This document shows positions 1-5,268 of a DNA stretch of 7,405 bases, one piece after another. The stretch spans positions 1 to 7,405 of the forward strand of contig JANWXG010000127.1 in assembly GCA_025057335.1 (NCBI GenBank), read 5' to 3'. Below the pieces are notes generated by a model. It searched no databases, was not told the DNA's origin, and saw only the letters and a list, made by a program, of their open reading frames with translations. The DNA comes from a bacterium. Lineage in GTDB: Bacteria > Armatimonadota > HRBIN16. Both the position numbers and the translations under genes were made by a program. Position 1 is the first letter of the stretch; each line of letters begins with the position of its first letter.

Positions 1-1114
1 AGGGGGACTGGCATGGCAGCCACCACCGCTCTGGCTGCGAGACCACCTGCGCCACCGACGCCTCCGCGATGATGGGGCAACCGAACCTCTGGCGAAACAG
101 AGGGATGGCATCCACATGGTCGTCGTGATAGTGGGTAATCCACAGGGCATCTACCGCAGTGACCTCCCCCGTTGCCAGCCACTGCTCTACCTGCCGAACC
201 ACCTCCTCGCTGCCACAGTCCATCACCAACAAGTGCCCGCTCTCGCTGCGTATCATCCAGCTGGTTCCGACGTGGCGTAAGAAGGAGGGAACGGGGAGCG
301 AGGGAGCGACAGCAAGCGGCTGGGCAGTGGGCGATTGCGTGCGCAGCAGTTCGGGGAAGTAATACCACAGCGCGGAAGTGGAAAGGTAGTTCTCGTAAAC
401 GGCTTGCAGACGGCTCTCCAGCAGGTCTATCGCCGATTTGGGGTCTCGGATGATGTGTCCATGAGAGGGGACGAGCACAGTGGCGCCTGCAGCCTCAATG
501 CGCCTCAGGCTAGCAATTACTTCGCGCCAGGCTCCCATGTAGCCGTGGTAGTCGGTCAAACCGCCGAAGCCCTTCTGCAAGCTGTAGATGTCCAGTATCT
601 GCCCCTCATCGAAAATCAGGTCGCCGCAGAAGGCGATACGCTGCCCGTCCACGTCCACCAGGTAGGTCATACTGCCATCCGTGTGCCCTGGCGTCTGCAA
701 GGCAGTAATGCGGGCAGGCGTCCATCGTAGCGTGTCGCCATCGACGAAGGTGCGATGAATCGGTACCGACTGGCTCAGCACATTGTGAGGACGAAAACGG
801 TAAAGATGCCAGCGGTTGCTGGGGTCTGCCCAGTAGGCTTCCACCTCCTCGAAGAGCGCCCGTTCCGCCTCTGGGGCGCCCGTCCAGCCTCCCGTCTCCA
901 GCACGCGCGGAGCGCCCTCCGCCTGGTCACGGTGGTGATGGGTCAGCAGCACACCGTCCACCCAGCGGATGCCGCACCCTGCCAGCACGTCCAACACCGC
1001 GCCGTCGCCCACGTCGATGAGCAGAGCCTCCTCGCCGTGATGCAGAACGCCCACGTTGACCGCACCGCGATATACAAACAGATGCTGGCTGATGGTAGTG
1101 AGAGTCGCCGACAT
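1..1114 (-). CDS. Tandem metallo-beta-lactamase-fold hydrolase (partial, C-terminus off the left edge)
   Basis: The frame is open from ATG 1112-1114 (read on minus) to the window edge, giving 371 codons without a stop. Two metallo-beta-lactamase (MBL) domains follow each other. The first has THHHRDQ at residues 58-64 (an HxHxDH site whose last His is Gln), PGHTDGS at 142-148 (H144), GDLIFD at 164-169 (D165) and SHGH at 217-220. A linker of about 60 residues (230-290) follows. The second domain has a fully canonical THYHDDH at 327-333 before the sequence ends. Proteins of this fold bind one or two metal ions and hydrolyse diverse substrates; the substrate here cannot be told. No signal peptide is visible, so it is probably cytoplasmic. 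The start lies 7 bases after the stop of an oppC remnant, suggesting it was once the last gene of a transporter operon. The fold call is secure; the exact activity is unknown. Confidence 0.88.
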   Translation of the reverse strand, partial: MSATLTTISQHLFVYRGAVNVGVLHHGEEALLIDVGDGAVLDVLAGCGIRWVDGVLLTHHHRDQAEGAPRVLETGGWTGAPEAERALFEEVEAYWADPSNRWHLYRFRPHNVLSQSVPIHRTFVDGDTLRWTPARITALQTPGHTDGSMTYLVDVDGQRIAFCGDLIFDEGQILDIYSLQKGFGGLTDYHGYMGAWREVIASLRRIEAAGATVLVPSHGHIIRDPKSAIDLLESRLQAVYENYLSTSALWYYFPELLRTQSPTAQPLAVAPSLPVPSFLRHVGTSWMIRSESGHLLVMDCGSEEVVRQVEQWLATGEVTAVDALWITHYHDDHVDAIPLFRQRFGCPIIAEASVAQVVSQPERWWLPCQSP

Positions 1115-1120
1115 GACCAG

Positions 1121-1126
1121 ATTATA
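1121..1126 (-). promoter_or_regulatory. Possible -10 box for a leaderless MBL transcript
   Basis: A perfect TATAAT lies on the minus strand, six bases before the ATG of the MBL gene, so initiation at the usual distance would begin at or next to the start codon. No convincing -35 box is seen at 16-18 bp. The same bases contain the TAA stop of the oppC remnant, and a purine-rich stretch (GAGGAGAGGGAAGG) just upstream could instead act as a distant ribosome binding site. It may therefore be a chance match. Confidence 0.3.
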
Positions 1127-1244
1127 CCTTCCCTCTCCTCGGGTCGTATAGGTCGCGCAAGCCGTCGCCCGAGAAGTTCAGAGTTATCACGGTTAGTGAG
1201 AGCATCAACGCCGGGTAGACCAGCCACGGTGCAGTGCTATCACC
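1122..1244 (-). pseudogene. C-terminal tail of an oppC/dppC-type ABC permease
   Basis: Read on minus from 1244, forty codons end at TAA 1124-1122 and give a peptide containing APWLVYPALML, then LTVITLNFSGDGLRD and LYDPR. This is the last transmembrane segment and the conserved end of OppC/DppC inner-membrane permeases (family pattern: PW...FPG...LTV...N.LGDGLRDALDPR). The remaining roughly 250 residues of the family are missing: upstream, this frame meets a TAG near 1265 and the DNA instead encodes the end of a different membrane protein. The fragment partly overlaps that gene's last codons in another frame. It cannot make a working permease and is best read as the scar of a deletion or replacement in an opp operon. 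Confidence 0.82.
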
Positions 1245-2179
1245 GCCTGCGCTAGCGCCGCTCCCACACTAGCCAGCCATAGCGGCAGCAAAAGCATTAA
1301 GAGGGCGGCGAAGCTTGGATGGTACAGTCGCGGATAAATCAGTGTCCATGCCACCGTGGCGAACCCAGCGCCCCACAGCCACAGTAAGGGGGCGTAGCCG
1401 TTCCAGAAGGTCACCCTCTGTCCGCGCCGCAGCCTGCGCTGTAATCCCCTCCCCCATGTGGTCAACAACAGACCAGCGGGGGCGAGGCTGAAAAGCGAGA
1501 ACCAGTTCGCGGGCGGTAGATTCCTTTGGAGCGCACGCCATAACATCTGCTTCCGCCTCTCACGGGTGTCGAAACCGAGCAGCTGGTAACGTCCTCCCTT
1601 CCAGAGGTAAGCCTTGCTCTGCCACACCGTGCGCTCGTTGACGAAGGCGTACGTACCATCCTGCATCCTGAGGGGCTCCAGCGGGCTGATGTCACCGCGT
1701 GCAGCGAACAGCAGCACAGGAGTGTTCTCGCGGACAGTGTACAGGTAAGCCAGATGGCGAGTAGGTTCCCACAGGGTATCGCGGTCATACTGGAACAGCA
1801 CGTCTAGCTGACCGTCGGCGTTGGCGTCCAGCACGCGCACCTCTACGAAACTCTCTCCACCATAGCCCCAGAAATCCCTGTCCGCGCTGGGCAACGCCTT
1901 CCGCACCTCAGCAGGGTCAAAAGAGACCTCCCCACGCTTTACGACAGTAGCATGGGGGTAGCCTAGGTTGAGGTTCTGCTCGCTCGAGAGGTGCAGCATC
2001 GCAACCACAGGTTTGCCCGTGCGGCGCAGCACTCCCACCGCCTCGAACGGCTGTCTCGCGTCCTTGGGGAACGCTGACTCTTGGAGGTAGTAGTCAGCAC
2101 CGAACAGCCCCCACACCACTGCCACGCTCCATGGCAGGCAAAGCGCACCCAACAGAATAAAGAGAACCTTCCAGAACAT
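1205..2179 (-). CDS. Membrane protein of unknown function with a DxNxDGxxD motif
   Basis: This 324-residue protein is not recognised. Residues 4-25 form a hydrophobic N-terminal segment (signal anchor or signal peptide). A polar region of about 200 residues follows, with an acidic loop VLDANADGQLD at 116-126 that resembles the calcium-binding DxNxDGxxD loop of VCBS/FG-GAP-type repeats. Three likely membrane segments follow (about 226-242, 261-281, 287-314), with an Arg-rich loop around 243-255. The likely topology is a large extracytoplasmic domain tethered at both ends. The start follows the stop of the DUF4058 remnant by two bases and has no clear ribosome binding site, so translation may be coupled. 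The last dozen or so codons lie inside DNA that encodes an oppC tail in a different frame, so the native C-terminus has probably been replaced. Coding status is supported by the length and coherent topology. Confidence 0.72.
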   Translation of the reverse strand: MFWKVLFILLGALCLPWSVAVVWGLFGADYYLQESAFPKDARQPFEAVGVLRRTGKPVVAMLHLSSEQNLNLGYPHATVVKRGEVSFDPAEVRKALPSADRDFWGYGGESFVEVRVLDANADGQLDVLFQYDRDTLWEPTRHLAYLYTVRENTPVLLFAARGDISPLEPLRMQDGTYAFVNERTVWQSKAYLWKGGRYQLLGFDTRERRKQMLWRALQRNLPPANWFSLFSLAPAGLLLTTWGRGLQRRLRRGQRVTFWNGYAPLLWLWGAGFATVAWTLIYPRLYHPSFAALLMLLLPLWLASVGAALAQAVIALHRGWSTRR

Positions 2180-2181
2180 GG

Positions 2182-2399
2182 CTACAGCCGTTTCTCACGC
2201 AGCAGTTCGTCCATCCATTCCCCGTCTTGTTCCCCAGCGTAACGGGAGGCTCTGCCGAACGGTTCACGACCATCCCACACCTTCCCTGCATGTACACCTG
2301 CCTAAGCACTGACTGCAAGTCCACCACTGCCTCACGGTCGCCCTCCAGCAACGGCACCATCAAACGATTCGTCAGTGGCTTATCAACGGGTAGTGACAT
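2182..2399 (-). pseudogene. Frameshifted C-terminal remnant of a DUF4058 family protein
   Basis: On minus, from about 2399, one frame reads LMVPLLEGDREAVVDLQ, then LRQVYMQGRC and AEPPVTLG. Reading must then move to another frame to continue with GEQDGEWMDELLREKRL and a TAG at 2184-2182. Joined, these match the family's C-terminal pattern (PLL..D....LDLQ....VY....Y......PP..L...D..W...LL). The break falls at a run of four G (2232-2235 on plus); one more G would restore a single frame. The N-terminal several hundred residues of the family are absent: homology begins almost exactly at the end of oppF, which it overlaps. The function of DUF4058 is unknown. The assignment rests on recalled family consensus, not on a search. 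Confidence 0.65.
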
Positions 2400-3331
2400 G
2401 CTACCTGCTGCCCCTCACCAACAGGCTGCAATGGCGGCTCCTCTACTCGACAACGCTCCTGAGCATACGGGCATCGTGTATGAAACCGACATCCCGGAGG
2501 CACGCGAATTGCGGTCGGCACATCTCCAGTGGGCAGGCTTCGTGGGCGACGCGCCTGCGATGGCTTCGGCTCCAGCACGGAGTCGAGCAGGGCGCGCGTA
2601 TACGGATGTGCGGGCGTCGTGAAGAGCTGGTCGACGGGGGCGCTTTCCACAACTTTTCCCAGATACATGACCACCACCCTCGAACACACTTGCCTCACTG
2701 CGTGCAGGTCGTGAGTCACGAACAGGATAGTCATGTTCATCTCTCGCTGCAGCTCGCGCAGGAGGGCGTGGATTTGCGCTCGGATGGAAACGTCCAGCGC
2801 TGAAGTCGGTTCATCTGCCACGAGCAGGCGTGGCTGTGTCGCGATAGCGCGCGCAATGCCAATGCGCTGACGCTGCCCTCCAGAGAACTCATGAGGATAG
2901 CGGTGCAAATGGTCTGCAGAGAGACCAACACGCTCCAGCAAACGTCCCGCCCGCTGCCAGGCTTGCCTGCCGCGCGCCAGCCCATGCACCTCCAATGGCT
3001 CGGACAGCACATGCCCTATCCGCATGCGCGGGTTGAGCGACGCCATCGGGTCCTGGAAAACCATCTGCATCTGCCGACGCAACGGACGTATCTCGCTCTC
3101 CGAGAGGCGATGCAGCGGCTGCCCATCGAACCAAATCTCTCCTGAGGTTAGGGGGAGCAGACGCAACAACGCCCTCGCTAGCGTGCTCTTACCACAACCG
3201 CTCTCCCCCACCAGTCCCACTGCCTCACTGGGGTGCAGCACCAAGTCAACCCCGTCTACCGCTCGCACAATTTCCCCACGCTGTAACGGAAAGTACACCC
3301 GTACTGCGCGCATCTCCACCAGTGGCTGCAT
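2372..3331 (-). CDS. oppF: Oligo/dipeptide ABC transporter ATP-binding protein, OppF/DppF type
   Basis: A complete 319-residue nucleotide-binding subunit that would power uptake of peptides or related solutes from the cytoplasmic face of an OppB/OppC-type permease. All ATPase motifs are present: Walker A GESGCGKST at 42-50, Q-loop Q93 in VFQDPMASLNP, signature FSGGQRQR at 149-156, Walker B LLVADEPTSALD at 169-180 with E174 catalytic, and H-loop H207 in THDLH. The C-terminal oligopeptide-transporter extension is intact (HPYTRALL at 242-249), with four cysteines in the CRFHTRCP...C...C pattern (281, 287, 294, 312) that in this family can hold an iron-sulfur cluster. It starts two bases after the oppD stop and is surely co-transcribed with it. 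Substrate cannot be inferred. The downstream permease genes expected in such an operon are missing; only an oppC tail is found 1.1 kb away. Confidence 0.93.
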   Translation of the reverse strand: MQPLVEMRAVRVYFPLQRGEIVRAVDGVDLVLHPSEAVGLVGESGCGKSTLARALLRLLPLTSGEIWFDGQPLHRLSESEIRPLRRQMQMVFQDPMASLNPRMRIGHVLSEPLEVHGLARGRQAWQRAGRLLERVGLSADHLHRYPHEFSGGQRQRIGIARAIATQPRLLVADEPTSALDVSIRAQIHALLRELQREMNMTILFVTHDLHAVRQVCSRVVVMYLGKVVESAPVDQLFTTPAHPYTRALLDSVLEPKPSQARRPRSLPTGDVPTAIRVPPGCRFHTRCPYAQERCRVEEPPLQPVGEGQQVACHYPLISH

Positions 3332-3333
3332 TC

Positions 3334-4110
3334 CTACGCCAACGCCTCCAGCAAGCGTCGTGTGTAAGGATGACGCGGTCGCTCCAGCACCTCATCCACG
3401 CTCCCCGACTCTACCACGCGCCCCTCATGCATCACGAGTACACGGTCACACGTGTAGGCAACGACGCCGAGGTCGTGCGTGATGAGCAGAACCGCTGTGC
3501 CCTGTTGCCGTTGAATCTCCTGCATGAGGTGGAGGATTTGCAGTTGCACAGTGACGTCTAGCGCGGTGGTGGGCTCATCGGCGATCAACAGACGTGGATG
3601 ACAGATGAACGCCATCGCAATCATCACTCGCTGTCTCTGCCCGCCAGACAGCTCGTGCGGGTAGCGTCGTGCAATGCGCTCTGGGTCGGGCAGGTGCACC
3701 GCTCTTAGCATCTGCAGAGCGAGCGCATACGGGTCACCTTCGGTGCGCCCCCGATGCAAACGGGCTGCCTCTGCTACCTGGTCGCCGACGCGCATGACCG
3801 GATTCAAGCAGGTGAACGGGTCTTGAAACACCATGGAGATGTCCCCCCCGCGCACCTGTCGCATCTGTGCCTCACTGAACTGGTGCAAGGGCTTCCCATC
3901 GAACAAGATACGCCCCTCTACTATCCGCCCCCCCGGAGGCAACAGGCGCAAAACGGCCAAAGCAGTCATCGTCTTGCCCGAACCGCTCTCGCCCACTATG
4001 CCCACCGTCTCCCCCGGCATCACCTCGAAACTGACTTCATGCACCACAGGCTTCTCTCGTCCAAATCCTATCGTCAGCCTCTCTACCTGCAACAAGGGGA
4101 TTGTTGCCAT
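3334..4110 (-). CDS. oppD: Oligo/dipeptide ABC transporter ATP-binding protein, OppD/DppD type (short form)
   Basis: A 258-residue ATPase subunit partnering OppF. Motifs: Walker A GESGSGKT at 40-47, Q-loop Q96 in VFQDPFTCLNP, signature LSGGQRQR at 154-161, Walker B LLIADEPTTALD at 174-185 with E179 catalytic, and H-loop H212. It ends right after HPYTRRLLEALA, so it lacks the 60-80 residue Cys-containing extension common in OppD/DppD (usually about 320-340 residues). NikD-like members are naturally this short, so this may be a native short form. The start ATG at 4110 has GGGAG eight bases upstream, and a promoter-like sequence lies 53-81 bases upstream. OppF follows after a two-base gap. No binding protein or permease is adjacent, so the pair would have to serve a permease encoded elsewhere or be functionally orphaned. 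Confidence 0.92.
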   Translation of the reverse strand: MATIPLLQVERLTIGFGREKPVVHEVSFEVMPGETVGIVGESGSGKTMTALAVLRLLPPGGRIVEGRILFDGKPLHQFSEAQMRQVRGGDISMVFQDPFTCLNPVMRVGDQVAEAARLHRGRTEGDPYALALQMLRAVHLPDPERIARRYPHELSGGQRQRVMIAMAFICHPRLLIADEPTTALDVTVQLQILHLMQEIQRQQGTAVLLITHDLGVVAYTCDRVLVMHEGRVVESGSVDEVLERPRHPYTRRLLEALA

Positions 4111-4162
4111 CGCTTCCGCTCCCGCCTGAAGAACCGTGCCCTAATCGTAAGTTTACGGCTGC

Positions 4163-4191
4163 ATCATACCACAAACAGGCATGGTAGTGAA
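4163..4191 (-). promoter_or_regulatory. Putative sigma-70-type promoter of the oppD-oppF operon
   Basis: Read on minus, TTCACT (4191-4186) and TATGAT (4168-4163) are separated by exactly 17 bp. The hexamers match consensus at 4 and 5 of 6 positions. The predicted start near 4156 gives a leader of about 45 bases before the oppD ATG. It lies in the divergent spacer and faces away from flhG. Confidence 0.5.
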
Positions 4192-4242
4192 GCACATCTG
4201 CGCCACGAGACGGGAAGCGGCTTTCTCCCGACAACTCCCCTG

Positions 4243-4268
4243 AAAAGGTTCCCTCCTCTACCCGATAA
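4243..4268 (+). promoter_or_regulatory. Putative sigma-28 (FliA/SigD)-type promoter upstream of flhG
   Basis: AAAAGGTT (4243-4250) and CCCGATAA (4261-4268) resemble the sigma-28 consensus TAAAGTTT / GCCGATAA at 6 of 8 and 7 of 8 positions. Fourteen bases separate the AAAA core from the -10, within the range seen for FliA/SigD promoters. The predicted start is about 35-40 bases before the flhG GTG. An overlapping sigma-70 reading (CTGAAA 4240-4245, 18 bp, GATAAT 4264-4269) is also possible, so which holoenzyme would use it is uncertain. The cluster it would drive ends in a FliA/WhiG-type sigma gene. Confidence 0.42.
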
Positions 4269-4298
4269 TGCTAACAGGGTGGAACGTCAGACAGGTGC

Positions 4299-4304
4299 GG
4301 GAGG
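4299..4304 (+). promoter_or_regulatory. Ribosome binding site fixing the flhG start at GTG
   Basis: GGGAGG ends seven bases before GTG 4312. This places the start well inside a longer frame that is open back to 3754 but runs antisense to oppD. The family N-terminal motif DQAxxLR begins at the sixth residue from this GTG, which supports the choice. Confidence 0.7.
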
Positions 4305-4311
4305 ATACTCC

Positions 4312-5268
4312 GTGAACGTTGTACAAGACCAGGCGGCGGGGCTGCGTCGGCTGATTGCCGTGCACCCGAGGTGCGGCTTCTCGGATACAGCCACTAGTGT
4401 GGGGAGAGGCGCCTGGGTCATCAGCGTCGTCAGCGGCGTGCCCGAGTCGGGCAAGACCACCCTGGCGACCAACTTAGCGGTGCTGCTGTCACAGACGGGG
4501 CGCCACGTCATGCTAATAGACAGCAACCGCGGTGCGCTCAGCTGCCACCGTCTGCTCGGCACCGAGCCGCGCTACTCCCTTGCCGACCTGTTCGCTGACC
4601 GGCGCGGCCTGCAAGAAATCCTGTCCATCGGCGCGGTGGGCATCCGCGTGCTGCCAGAGGGGGGGCGTGTTCTAGCGTTTAAGCGGCTTTCCGCCAGCAG
4701 GCAGCGCCACCTCATTGAGCGGCTGAGCACCCTCGAGCAGGTTGCGGATGTGGTGATTATCGATACGGGCAACACCGAGTCAGCAGACACCCTCGCTTAT
4801 GCCCTCTGCTCGGACACCGTGTTGGCGATAGCGCTCCCGCAACAGGAGAGCCTGCTGCGCACGTATAGTCTGGTGAAGTGGCTGTTGTTACAGCGTCCCG
4901 ACTTGCATGTGGGCTGGGTGATGAATCGGTATGCCTCGCTGGAGCAGGCGAAGCGTGTTGCCAAGCAGGTCGTGAGGCTGCTTCATCAACAGTTCGCGGA
5001 CAGAGTACAATGGCTGGGGAGCCTCCCCGAGGACCCGAACGTGGATGCCGCGACGGAGCAGAACGCTTGCTTCTGGCTATGTTGCCCCCACAGTATGGCA
5101 GCGAAAGGGTTGTCCACTTTAGCAGCCGAACTACGAATCCGCATGATGACGCCGTCCGGAGCGAGCAGGAGGCTGTACACGTTTTGGGAAAAGCTCTCTG
5201 AGCACCTACGCCCCCCTGCCTTGCTACCTACACCCAGAGAGGAGGACAGTACATGGCTCGTCGCTTAA
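4312..5268 (+). CDS. flhG: FlhG/MinD-like P-loop ATPase with degenerate Walker A signature
   Basis: This 318-residue protein belongs to the FlhG (YlxH/FleN) branch of the MinD/ParA superfamily, which controls flagellar number and placement together with the GTPase FlhF. The N-terminus carries DQAAGLR (residues 6-12), the motif by which FlhG stimulates FlhF. Family-like stretches follow: the P-loop SGVPESGKTT (41-50), LIDSNRG (68-74), a PRYSLADLF segment (86-94), RVLPEGG (112-118), the Walker B strand VVIIDTG (147-153, D151) and a MNR strand (204-206). It departs from the family in the P-loop: the MinD signature KGGxGKT reads VPESGKT, losing the signature Lys, and the A' box DxD reads DSN. The C-terminal 40 residues (RRLYTFWEKLSEHL) could form an amphipathic helix. 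The start is GTG with a good ribosome binding site; the 3' end overlaps glgA by 16 bp. No flhF is adjacent, so a link to motility is inferred. A BY-kinase-like P-loop is the alternative, but no tyrosine cluster is seen. Confidence 0.75.
   Translation: MNVVQDQAAGLRRLIAVHPRCGFSDTATSVGRGAWVISVVSGVPESGKTTLATNLAVLLSQTGRHVMLIDSNRGALSCHRLLGTEPRYSLADLFADRRGLQEILSIGAVGIRVLPEGGRVLAFKRLSASRQRHLIERLSTLEQVADVVIIDTGNTESADTLAYALCSDTVLAIALPQQESLLRTYSLVKWLLLQRPDLHVGWVMNRYASLEQAKRVAKQVVRLLHQQFADRVQWLGSLPEDPNVDAATEQNACFWLCCPHSMAAKGLSTLAAELRIRMMTPSGASRRLYTFWEKLSEHLRPPALLPTPREEDSTWLVA
5236..5245 (+). promoter_or_regulatory. Strong ribosome binding site of glgA inside the end of flhG
   Basis: AGAGAGGAGG ends seven bases before ATG 5253 and lies wholly within the flhG coding sequence. 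With the 16-bp overlap it indicates that glgA is translated from the same message, with its own efficient initiation. Confidence 0.65.

Noticed and set aside
943..1227. Minus-strand 94-codon frame overlapping the MBL start
   Set aside because: It is in a different frame from both the MBL protein and the oppC tail and shows no family features.
159..1255. Several plus-strand open frames of 67-166 codons
   Set aside because: They lie antisense to the uninterrupted MBL frame, have no recognisable motifs, and their composition is that expected of shadows in GC-rich DNA.
2227..3561. Plus-strand open frames opposite oppF and oppD
   Set aside because: The opposite strand encodes clear ABC ATPases with all motifs; these frames are antisense shadows.
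3754..4311. In-frame upstream extension of flhG, open back to an ATG at 3754
   Set aside because: It runs antisense through the oppD coding sequence. The family N-terminal motif and a good ribosome binding site place the start at GTG 4312.
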